64,000 nt of DNA from positions 248,001 to 312,000 of the forward strand of contig NZ_SHKW01000007.1 of assembly GCF_004217555.1 (NCBI RefSeq). Reading direction: 5' to 3'. The translations under genes and the position numbers were made by a program. Below the pieces are notes generated by a model that worked only from the letters and a program-made list of their open reading frames with translations, had not been told where the DNA came from and did not search any database. The DNA is from Edaphobacter modestus (lineage in GTDB: Bacteria > Acidobacteriota > Terriglobia > Terriglobales > Acidobacteriaceae). Within the stretch, counting starts at the first letter, position 1. The number at the start of each line of letters is the position of its first letter. Of the stretch, positions 27,231 to 35,227 are shown piece after piece.

Positions 27231-29234
27231 TTACTGGCAAATCAGGCCGACAGTGATTTTATTGAACGGATTGATGTTGGTTTCGGAGAAGACAACGCTG
27301 ATGCTGTCGCCTCCAGATACGGCGAAGGTATGAGTCTGGTCCTGGCAGCTCGATCCGTTGCCGTTCGTAGTCACGGGGCAGGTCATCGCTGTAGCAACGC
27401 CATTTTTGTAGACCGTGAGCGTCGTAATATCCGCGCCCGGAGCGGAGTAGTTATTGACCCCAACCTTAAGAGCGCTCATCGTACAGGCCAATGGCATGGC
27501 CGCAAAGTTAGTTGCAAGGGTAGTGTTTGGCGCTATATTGGCGCCAGAGTAAAGGGGTGAGATGTAATAGGTTCCGGAGCTTCCAGGATTTACAAACTCC
27601 ATGACATAGGAAATAGCGTTAACTCCGAGGCCATTGGCACCTGCAGGTCCAGCCGGCCCGGTAGAGCCCGTAGCCCCCGTTGGGCCACTTGGTCCCGTAG
27701 CACCATTTGTCCCATTCGTGCCATTAGTCCCAGCCTGAGCGAGAAGTCCCCATTTCACATTGCTGATATCCGGCTGGAAGCCAAGGTTGCCGGATGCCAG
27801 CGAGATATAGCTGGAGCCATTGAAGGAGACCGCATCACCCAACGCATACGTCGTTGCGTTGCTCCATGTGCCTTGGAAGCTGACTGGGGGACCCTGCGGA
27901 CCAGTTGCGCCGGTCGCGCCTGTAGCACCAGTGGATCCAGCAGGTCCCGTTGCTCCTGCCGGACCGGTCGCGCCAGGCGCACCGGCAGGCCCTATCGGGC
28001 CGATAGCTCCGATAGGGCCCACTGCGCCCTGTTGGGCCAGCAACGACCACTGAGCCGGATTTGCATTTGGTTGATTACCAATGTTGCCGCTCACTAGCGA
28101 GATATAGCTGGAGCCATTGAAGGAGACCGCATCACCCAACGCATACGTCGTTGCGTTGCTCCATGTGCCTTGGAAGCTGACTGGGGGACCCTGCGGACCA
28201 GTTGCGCCGGTCGCGCCTGTAGCACCAGTGGATCCAGCAGGTCCCGTTGCTCCTGCCGGACCGGTCGCGCCAGGCGCACCGGCAGGCCCTATCGGGCCGA
28301 TAGCTCCGATAGGGCCCACTGCGCCCTGTTGGGCCAGCAACGACCATTGAGCCGGATTTGCATTTGGTTGATTACCAATGTTGCCGCTCACTAGCGAGAT
28401 ATAGCTGGAGCCATTGAAGGAGACCGCATCACCCAACGCATACGTCGTTGCGTTGCTCCATGTGCCTTGGAAGCTGACTGGGGGACCCTGCGGACCAGTT
28501 GCGCCGGTCGCGCCTGTAGCACCAGTGGATCCAGCAGGTCCCGTTGCTCCTGCCGGACCGGTCGCGCCAGGCGCACCGGCGGGTCCTATGGGACCGATAG
28601 GCCCTACCGCGCCGGGCAGCCCTTGAACTCCTTGTATGCCTTGTGGCCCGGCGGGGCCAGCAACACCCGGGGAGCCTTGATTGACCAACGTTACATCAAG
28701 CTGTGCCATATGGCCGGTCTCATCATTCTCCTTGCTGTCGAGAAGAACATTGGCCCCACCCGATGCCAGTGCCAAACCACTATTTGAGGCTGGCGTGTCA
28801 AGCCATGCCTTCACCTGAGCCGTCACATCCACCGAGATGAATTGTCCAGCCTGCGTCACGTTGACACTGGCAATCGAACCTCCGGTCGTCGGAGCCCCTG
28901 CGGCCGTCACGCTGTATTCGCCCCATCCTGCCGTGACTGGCGAAACCGTCACTGCACCTGGAGCGTTCACCCGATTCACAAAAACCGTCAGCGTGGCGTG
29001 AGATACCTGTGCCGAAGTCGATCCTGCAGGCAACGACGCCAGGTCAAACTGCAGGAAGGTGACGTTCCCATTCCCAACATAAAGGTTCGAAAGCGCACCA
29101 TAGTTAACTGACGCATGAGCGGAGTTCACGCTCGCATCGCCACTCAAAGTCACATCCGAGGCAGAGGCTTCGTGGCTGCTGAAAAGCAATAAGCCAAGAC
29201 AGAGAGCCAGCTGCATGAATTGAAATCGCTTCAA
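27231..29234 (-). CDS. Secreted DNRLRE-domain protein with collagen-like and carbohydrate-binding-like repeats
   Basis: This is an exported protein of about 667 residues. The signal peptide (MQLALCLGLLLFSSHEASA) is followed by a DNRLRE-type beta-sandwich (about residues 28-185). Three 99-residue units then pair a collagen-like Gly-X-Y stretch (GPAGATGPAGSTGATGATG) with a short module FQGTWSNATTYALGDAVSF resembling chitin-binding CBM5/12. A unique C-terminal trimerisation-like domain ends the protein. A TTG 8 nt after TAGGAG fits best as start; the GTG at 29243 overlaps that ribosome site. It is probably a fibrous trimeric surface adhesin. Confidence 0.82.
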   Translation of the reverse strand: MKRFQFMQLALCLGLLLFSSHEASASDVTLSGDASVNSAHASVNYGALSNLYVGNGNVTFLQFDLASLPAGSTSAQVSHATLTVFVNRVNAPGAVTVSPVTAGWGEYSVTAAGAPTTGGSIASVNVTQAGQFISVDVTAQVKAWLDTPASNSGLALASGGANVLLDSKENDETGHMAQLDVTLVNQGSPGVAGPAGPQGIQGVQGLPGAVGPIGPIGPAGAPGATGPAGATGPAGSTGATGATGATGPQGPPVSFQGTWSNATTYALGDAVSFNGSSYISLVSGNIGNQPNANPAQWSLLAQQGAVGPIGAIGPIGPAGAPGATGPAGATGPAGSTGATGATGATGPQGPPVSFQGTWSNATTYALGDAVSFNGSSYISLVSGNIGNQPNANPAQWSLLAQQGAVGPIGAIGPIGPAGAPGATGPAGATGPAGSTGATGATGATGPQGPPVSFQGTWSNATTYALGDAVSFNGSSYISLASGNLGFQPDISNVKWGLLAQAGTNGTNGTNGATGPSGPTGATGSTGPAGPAGANGLGVNAISYVMEFVNPGSSGTYYISPLYSGANIAPNTTLATNFAAMPLACTMSALKVGVNNYSAPGADITTLTVYKNGVATAMTCPVTTNGNGSSCQDQTHTFAVSGGDSISVVFSETNINPFNKITVGLICQ
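27806..28605. repeat. 297-bp tandem repeats in the collagen-like gene
   Basis: Two full units (starting at 27806 and 28103) and a partial third (28400) are nearly identical at the DNA level, differing by only a base or two, while encoding 99-residue modules. This points to recent homogenisation or unit gain and loss by recombination. Confidence 0.9.
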
Positions 29235-29243
29235 AATACACAC

Positions 29244-29787
29244 TCCTAAGTGAGCACAACCATGATGGACAGAAAGGTTAACGTGTCGTCACAGAGAACC
29301 TGCAGAAAAGAGAAACCACAAGAGTCAGATCCACGCTCGGAGAATCTAACGATGTCCTCAAGGACAAGTCAAAAAATGCTTAGCAAGGCTATAACTAATC
29401 CAGCGCCTTTTCCGTACAACTTTCGGGTGGGTGTACACAGTGAGCAAGTACCCTATGGGACGCTTCTGTGTTTGGTTTTCGGAAGTTATCAAGACTGAAC
29501 TTGTTGACGACTTCGCGGAAGTCTAGCAATTGGAAACACTCAGCAACAGAGCCCTCAGGGGTGGGATCAGAAATGTGAAGTTGCCGAAATCCCCGTTTTC
29601 CGTGAGGTTCGTTTCGCGAGCCTATCTATACGTTTAGAAGACAGTTGAAGACGGATATCAGACCTCAAAACGCAGCGCGTGCTTGCTTGATTATGTCTGC
29701 GATGGCCACTTGTAGCGTGGCGCAATTACTGTCCGGATTGGCGGAATTAGTGTCCGAACTTGGCGCAATTGTCTATATAGGCCATAC
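29244..29787. other. Intergenic region with short phased repeats beside an IS
   Basis: No gene is supported. Three copies of a TGGCGCAATT-type box begin at 29718, 29739 and 29761, the first two followed by TGTCCG. This looks like the subterminal repeats of an insertion-sequence end such as IS21. The IS5-type element begins just beyond. Confidence 0.35.
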
Positions 29788-29791
29788 CTAG

Positions 29792-31080
29792 GAGCTTGTT
29801 GAAATAGCTAGAGCTGACTCCTTTACTGATGAGGTTTTGGGTTGATGCAGGGGAGTTGGGTTGTTTATGACGGCTGGCTGGCGGATTCTGCGGCATGTTT
29901 TCTTGCCGGGTTGAAGACTCAACCGGCCTTCAGGCGCACTGCTGCTGTGGGTCCTGCTGAGTATGGCTTTGGATGAGCCTTGGCAGACGCAGCAGGTTAT
30001 GTGCGGCGCAGCTGAAGACGAAGATCCAGTCGACCTTGGCGAGTCCTCGCACCTTCAGCTGGTCGAGCGGACCGGTCTGCTTCAACCAGCCAAATGTCTT
30101 CTCCACGAGCCAGCGGCGGCTGAGGCTGAGCGCATAGCCGGCGTGCCGGGTGGTCCTGCCATCGAGGTTCGAGCGGCGTCCCTTGTCGTTCTTCTGCACA
30201 TGTGCGGTGACGTTGAGGGCGCGGGCTCCGGCGATGAAGTCCTTCGCGTCGTAGGCCTTGTCGGCACCAACCGTGATGCGCCGCGAGCTGTTCTTCTGCC
30301 GCTCGTCGAGCATCAGCAGGGCGGCGTCGCGCTCGGCATGGCCGTCGGCCTGGGTCGCCATCGCGGCGGCGATCAGGCCGTTGCGGTTCTCCACCAGCGC
30401 ATGGCCCAGGTACGCGAGCTTCGACTCCTTGCCATAGCTCTTCTTGTAGAGCCGCGCCTCCGGATCGGTAGTCGATTGATGGGTCTCGTTCGACCTCTTC
30501 TGCCCACGGAAGTTAGTGCCGTCGCCATCATCGGAGCCATCCTTCGGCCGGAAGCTCTTCTGCGATGCCCAGGCCTGGATCAGCGTGCCGTCCACGGTGA
30601 AGTGCTCGTCACTCATGAAGCGCTTCGCCAGCACGTTCACCTCGGCGAAGAACCGCTGCGCCACGTCCGACGTCAGCAGCCGGTCGCGGTTCTTGGAAAA
30701 CACGGCATGGTTCCACACCGCGTCGTCCATGCCCAGGCCGACGAACCAGCGGAACAGCAGGTTGTAGTTCAGCTGCTCGACTAACTGGCGCTCCGAACGC
30801 ACCGAATAAAACGCCTGCAACAACAGCGCCCGCAGCACATACTCGGGCGCAATCGAAGGACGGCCTGATGCCGAATATAGCGCATCGAAATCCTCGTTCA
30901 GCGACACCAGAACTGCATCCGTCAACTTGCGAATCTCGCGCAAAGGATGATCCTGTGGAACCCGCTGCTCCAACGTCACACAACTGAACATCTCACCCTG
31001 AACCCGCTCGTCGCCACGCATACAACAGAGACGGACCAACACCCAGATCAGACGAAGCCAGAACCTATTTCAACAAGCTC
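29792..31080 (-). mobile_element. Complete IS5-superfamily element (about 1.29 kb)
   Basis: The ends carry a 16-bp perfect inverted repeat GAGCTTGTTGAAATAG / CTATTTCAACAAGCTC. Both ends are flanked by CTAG (29788-29791 and 31081-31084), consistent with a 4-bp target duplication as in some IS5-superfamily members. The single transposase frame is intact, so the element may be active or recently inserted. Being flanked by a matching target duplication, it is a simple insertion rather than a rearrangement joint. Confidence 0.85.
29930..31042 (-). CDS. IS5-superfamily transposase
   Basis: This 370-residue DDE transposase has an N-terminal DUF772 domain (VPQDHPLREIRKLTDAVL, RPSIAPEYVLRALLLQAFYS), the first catalytic Asp in FTVDGTLIQAW, a second near GADKAYDAKDF, and the C-terminal RWLVEKTFGWLKQ block holding the catalytic Glu. 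It is full length and has no frameshift. It fills the IS between the matching terminal inverted repeats. Confidence 0.9.
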   Translation of the reverse strand: MLVRLCCMRGDERVQGEMFSCVTLEQRVPQDHPLREIRKLTDAVLVSLNEDFDALYSASGRPSIAPEYVLRALLLQAFYSVRSERQLVEQLNYNLLFRWFVGLGMDDAVWNHAVFSKNRDRLLTSDVAQRFFAEVNVLAKRFMSDEHFTVDGTLIQAWASQKSFRPKDGSDDGDGTNFRGQKRSNETHQSTTDPEARLYKKSYGKESKLAYLGHALVENRNGLIAAAMATQADGHAERDAALLMLDERQKNSSRRITVGADKAYDAKDFIAGARALNVTAHVQKNDKGRRSNLDGRTTRHAGYALSLSRRWLVEKTFGWLKQTGPLDQLKVRGLAKVDWIFVFSCAAHNLLRLPRLIQSHTQQDPQQQCA

Positions 31081-31084
31081 CTAG

Positions 31085-31311
31085 AGGTGTAAAGTCGCTG
31101 AAGACAACTCTCAAGTCGGCCTCCTCGAATAGCTCGCTAAGCTTCGGAAAGTAGCAGTTTGCAGCAGTCCAGTAATTCCGGGGAGGATCGTGCCACGCTC
31201 GATTATTTCGTAGCTTCGCATTAGGCACTTCCGTCAGTCGCCAAACGTGGTCTTCCTCTTTACCAATGGAGATACGCAACCCTGCATCCTCGCGGCAAGT
31301 CGCGCCACACC
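31085..31311. other. Spacer between IS and ADOP permease
   Basis: I see no defendable gene. A short minus-strand frame (31070-31315) crosses the IS end and is not conserved-looking. Confidence 0.3.
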
Positions 31312-34035
31312 TCACTCCATCCGCAGCGCCTCCAGCGGCTCAATCGCCGAAGCCCGCCGCGCCGGAAAGTAACTTGCCAGCACCGCCGCCACCACCATCG
31401 CGCCGCACGCCGCAGCAAGCGCCGTCGCCGTACTCCACGACACAGCAGAGGCTCCTGCACCGGCCGTGTACATGCTACTGTCCAGCAGCGAGCGCAGAAG
31501 TCGAGGCAGCATAAGGCTGGCTCCGGTGCCTACCACCAACCCCACCATCGTCAGTAACAATCCACGCCGCAGTATAAAGCCCAGAATCCTCGCGCGTGTA
31601 GCCCCCAGCGCAATTCGCATGCCGATCTCCCGCGTGCGCTCCGACACCTGGTAGCTCAGCAGGCCGAACAGCCCGATCACCGTCAGCGCCAGCGCAAACC
31701 CCGCAAACACCGTCACCAGGGATGAGAAGAACTTCGGCCGCGCCAGCGAATGGTCGATGATCGCCTGCATCGTCGTATAGCGCGAGACCGGAATCCCGGC
31801 ATCCGCCTCCCGAATCGCGGCCTCAACGCCGGCAGCCATATCAACATCCGCCGCGCTGCGAATCGCAAAGCTGGTGCGAAACCATCCGTTCAGCGACTTC
31901 ATCGTCGTGTCAGGCTGCTGCTGAAACGCCTCGTAGATCAGCAGCGCCGGCGGCTCAGCCAGCGAGTGCGAGCGCGCATCGCCTACCACCCCCACCACCA
32001 CCGGCGGGCCCACCACCTTGTCGCGTAACGCATCGATATGCTCGCCGATTGCAGACCTTCCCGGCCACAGCTTCTTCGCGAACGCCTCGCTCACCACCAC
32101 CGCCGTAGGGCCGCCCGCTTTGTCCGTGTCAGCAATATCGCGGCCCGCCAGCAGCGGTGTGCCCACGGCAGCAAAATACCCCGGCGTCACGAGCCGAAGC
32201 TCCACGATGTACAACTTCTGCTCTTTGCCCGTTGGAGGGATCGCGATATTCAACCCACGGTCCAGGAGAAGCCCATTGATGGCGGCCACATGCTTCACGC
32301 CCGGCTCACGCTCCAGCCTTCCCAGCACCTTGTCGATGAACTGCGTCGTCGCCAGCGTCGAAGCATAGCCTGAGCCCTTCAGGTTCACCTGCGCCACCGT
32401 CAGATGCTCCGGCTGTACTCCCGAAGGCGTTGCGCGCAGCCGCAGAAACACCGCCAGCAGCAGCGAAGCCGCGGACAGCAACACCACCGCAATCGCCGTC
32501 TGCGAGACCAGCAACACCTTGCTCATACGGCCGTCCGCCGCCGACGCTCCCACGCTATGCCCCGCCTTCAGATTGGCGGCCGTGTTGCGCCGCAGCACTA
32601 TCCACGACGGAGCCAGCCCGCACACCAGCGTTACCGCAAACACCAGCAGCGGCGTCAGCCACGCAGTCGCGGCCATGCTCGCGCCCGCACGCAGAATCGG
32701 AACCGGAGAGCTCGCCAACAGCATGCGTAACATGGGCACCGACGCCGCAATGCCCAGCGCCGAGCCGCACATCGCCAGCAGAAAACTCTCCGCCAGCAGC
32801 AACCGCACCACCGCACCCCGCGACGCTCCCAGCGCACCGCGCAGCGCAATCTCTTTCTGCCTCCGGCACGCCCGCGCCGCATTCAACCCCGCGAGATTCA
32901 GGCACGCCACCAGCAACACCGCCACCACCGCGGCCGTCAGCGTAACGATGCTCGAGCGAACATTGCTCACCATCACCTGCCTGAGCGGCCATACGATGAA
33001 TACAGGCAATTCCTTCGAAACCGTCAGCCAATCCTTCAGATAAGGAAACTTCTGATAGAGCGGCTTATCCAACGTGGCCACCTCCTCCTGCGCCTGCGCC
33101 ACCGTCACCCCATCCCGCAGCCGCGCAATCATGTTGTAGTTCTTGCCCGGATATCCCGGATTCTTCTCATCGAGCTTCAGCGGCTGCCACACATCGGCCA
33201 CCGCACTCAGCGACCGCGGATCGTCACTGCCGAACGCCATGCTCTCCGGCATTACGCCCGCAATCACGAAGCTCTCGCCATTCAGGTGGACCACGCGATC
33301 CACCACGCCGCGATCCCCGCCGAACATCTTCTGCCACAACCCATAGCTCAGGATGATGGCCTTCGGTCCAGTCGCGCGGTCCTCATCCGCCGTAAAGTTC
33401 CGTCCCACCACCGGCGCTACGCCAAGCGTCGGAAAGAAGTTGTGATCGACCGCCTGCACCGCCACCTGCACCGCTCCCTGTGCGTTGTCATTACCCACCG
33501 CAAGGTTCGCGCCCGACGTCGTATCGACGTACACCGCCGTTGACTTTAACGACCGCGCATGCTCGACAAGAAAGTCCGCCGTCGCGCCCGTCTGCTCATC
33601 GTTAGCCGGCTGCCCCGGCTGCGTAAACGCCACCCCCACCAGCCGGTCTTGCTGCGGATACGGCAACGGAGCCAGTAGCACCGTGCGTACAAGGCTCACC
33701 ATCGTGATCGTCGCGCCGATCGCAAGCGCCAGCGTCACCAGCGCCGTCAGCGTGTACACCGGCGAGCGCCTCAACTGCCGCAGCGCAAAGCGCATGTCGC
33801 GCACAACATCATCCACAAGCCGCACGCCGCGCCCATCGCGAACCTGCTGCCGCACCTGCTCCGCGCCGCCAAAAGATAAACGGGCACGACGCATCGCCTC
33901 AGCTTCAGGCACGCCCGCACGGCGATGCTTCTCCGCCTCACGCTCCAGGTGATACGCCAGCTCTTCGTCCAACTCGCCGTCGAACCTCTCGCGGCCCAGC
34001 AACACCCGCAGCCGATACAGCAGATCGTTACCCAT
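31312..34035 (-). CDS. ADOP-type duplicated ABC permease (MacB/FtsX-like)
   Basis: This 907-residue inner-membrane protein belongs to the acidobacterial duplicated orphan permease family. A short N-terminal soluble segment (RLRVLLGRERFDGELDEELAYHLE) is followed by the first helix (YTLTALVTLALAIGATITM) and a MacB-like periplasmic domain. FtsX-like helices come next, then a second periplasmic domain and a terminal FtsX unit (MRIALGATRARILG). No ABC ATPase is encoded beside it, as usual for ADOPs. AAGGAG lies 7 nt before the ATG. It follows the PadR gene by 11 bp and is probably cotranscribed. Confidence 0.92.
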   Translation of the reverse strand: MGNDLLYRLRVLLGRERFDGELDEELAYHLEREAEKHRRAGVPEAEAMRRARLSFGGAEQVRQQVRDGRGVRLVDDVVRDMRFALRQLRRSPVYTLTALVTLALAIGATITMVSLVRTVLLAPLPYPQQDRLVGVAFTQPGQPANDEQTGATADFLVEHARSLKSTAVYVDTTSGANLAVGNDNAQGAVQVAVQAVDHNFFPTLGVAPVVGRNFTADEDRATGPKAIILSYGLWQKMFGGDRGVVDRVVHLNGESFVIAGVMPESMAFGSDDPRSLSAVADVWQPLKLDEKNPGYPGKNYNMIARLRDGVTVAQAQEEVATLDKPLYQKFPYLKDWLTVSKELPVFIVWPLRQVMVSNVRSSIVTLTAAVVAVLLVACLNLAGLNAARACRRQKEIALRGALGASRGAVVRLLLAESFLLAMCGSALGIAASVPMLRMLLASSPVPILRAGASMAATAWLTPLLVFAVTLVCGLAPSWIVLRRNTAANLKAGHSVGASAADGRMSKVLLVSQTAIAVVLLSAASLLLAVFLRLRATPSGVQPEHLTVAQVNLKGSGYASTLATTQFIDKVLGRLEREPGVKHVAAINGLLLDRGLNIAIPPTGKEQKLYIVELRLVTPGYFAAVGTPLLAGRDIADTDKAGGPTAVVVSEAFAKKLWPGRSAIGEHIDALRDKVVGPPVVVGVVGDARSHSLAEPPALLIYEAFQQQPDTTMKSLNGWFRTSFAIRSAADVDMAAGVEAAIREADAGIPVSRYTTMQAIIDHSLARPKFFSSLVTVFAGFALALTVIGLFGLLSYQVSERTREIGMRIALGATRARILGFILRRGLLLTMVGLVVGTGASLMLPRLLRSLLDSSMYTAGAGASAVSWSTATALAAACGAMVVAAVLASYFPARRASAIEPLEALRME

Positions 34036-34046
34036 GCACCCGCTCC

Positions 34047-34379
34047 TTAAGTCGTACGGAGAATCTCGCTCACCGCGACCGCCAACCGGTTCCAGTCGCT
34101 CGCCTCAAGCGCAAGCTGCTTGCTGCCCTTCGCCGTCAGCTCGTAGAACTTCGCCCTGCGGCTGTTCTCGCTGATCGCCCACTGTGCCTTGATCCATCCG
34201 CGCCGCTCCAGACGGTGCAGCGCCGGATACAGCGACCCCTGCTGCACCTGGATCGCATCTCGCGACCTCTGTTGCAGCCGCTCCGAGATCCCCCACCCAT
34301 GCATCGGCTGGAGCTCAAGCGTCTTCAGGATCAGCAGGTCCAGCGTCCCCTGCGGCAGGTCCAATCTCTTCTCGCCCAT
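34047..34379 (-). CDS. PadR family regulator paired with ADOP permease
   Basis: This 110-residue winged-helix repressor has the lead LDLPQGTLDLLILKTLELQPMHGWGISERLQ and the wing segment QGSLYPALHRLERRGWIKAQW, both characteristic of the acidobacterial PadR subfamily that accompanies ADOP genes. I chose the ATG at 34379 (GGGAG 9 nt upstream); a GTG at 34400 would add seven residues. It is likely to autoregulate the two-gene operon in response to an unknown ligand. Confidence 0.9.
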   Translation of the reverse strand: MGEKRLDLPQGTLDLLILKTLELQPMHGWGISERLQQRSRDAIQVQQGSLYPALHRLERRGWIKAQWAISENSRRAKFYELTAKGSKQLALEASDWNRLAVAVSEILRTT

Positions 34380-34443
34380 CACAAACATCTCCCCTATCAC
34401 TTCGACAACAGCAACCTAACAGAGCGTGCTGTCGAAGTGCAAG

Positions 34444-34863
34444 GGGAATAAATTGTGGAAGAAAGAGGGGGCGCGCGATCAAACGATCGCGCACACGATG
34501 CAATGCCTGCAGATCCAGCTGGTCGTCTGTTTTGATCGGAACAAATCGCATGTTCTCCCGATCCACAGCCTCAGCAATGGCTTCCGCATCCAGGAAGTCG
34601 TTCTTGTTCGACTTCACGAATGGCTTCACGAACTGGGCCGGGATCAGCTTCACATCGTGGCCTTGTTCTCGTAAAGTACGGCCCAGGAAGTGCGCCCCGG
34701 AACAGGCCTCCATCCCAATCAAAGAGATCTGCAGATTAGCGGTGAAGGTGATGAGCTGCTTCTAGGCGAACTTCTTCCGCAATAGGACTTTCCCAGCTGA
34801 GCTCAGAGCTACAAGGTGAAACGTGGTCTTGCCAAGATCGATACCAACCGAATGTATCTCCAT
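34444..34863 (-). mobile_element. IS110-family transposase N-terminal remnant
   Basis: From the ATG the frame reads MEIHSVGIDLGKTTFHLVAL, the RNase H-like DEDD start of IS110 transposases. It meets a TAG after KKFA and continues MEACSGAHFLGRTLREQGHDVKLI ... NKNDFLDAEAIAEA to ALHRVRDRLIARP. There it is cut off. The C-terminal Serine/Tnp_20 domain is missing, so it is inactive. Confidence 0.8.
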
Positions 34864-34869
34864 GTCGAT

Positions 34870-35227
34870 GACCCTCCTTCAATCTGCCTATAAGATCCTC
34901 ATCACCAGGTTGAGGTTTAAGCGGCGGATCTCAGTAACCCCGTTTTACGTGCACTACAAGAGGACAATGATTACTTCCGTATTGCCGACCACCCGGAAAC
35001 GCAGAAGGCCCCATATTTACGGCTCAATGGGCCCACGTTCCGTAAGCAACAACTGAGAATCGCAATTGTCGAAAATTGGATGGTTCAGCCGCGACAGGGA
35101 TCAATCCAAGAGAGGCGATCAGCTACAGAATCGTATCGTTTCATACTTTTACTTCATATAGATTTCTCCTGCGCTGCCGATAAACAGCAGTACAGGAGAC
35201 TGCGACCTAGCCTCCCCCAACGGTGAC
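34870..35227. other. Intergenic region
   Basis: No gene is supported. A GATTACTTCCG-containing segment near 34970 resembles one near 37480, so the MHYT-GGDEF-EAL gene is flanked by short related sequences that may be remnants of the same mobile element. Confidence 0.3.

Noticed and set aside
27820..28626. Plus-strand proline/glycine-rich frames in the collagen region
   Set aside because: Complement of Gly-X-Y codons gives a pseudo-collagen on the other strand; the minus frame has the signal peptide and flanking domains.
26437..29234. Prophage tail module
   Set aside because: Only a tail-collar protein is present; there are no capsid, terminase or baseplate genes, and the collagen-like protein has a secretion signal.
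29963..30784. Long plus-strand frame (273 codons) opposite the IS5 transposase
   Set aside because: It is an antisense frame of an intact transposase with conserved DDE motifs; its own translation shows no recognisable domain.
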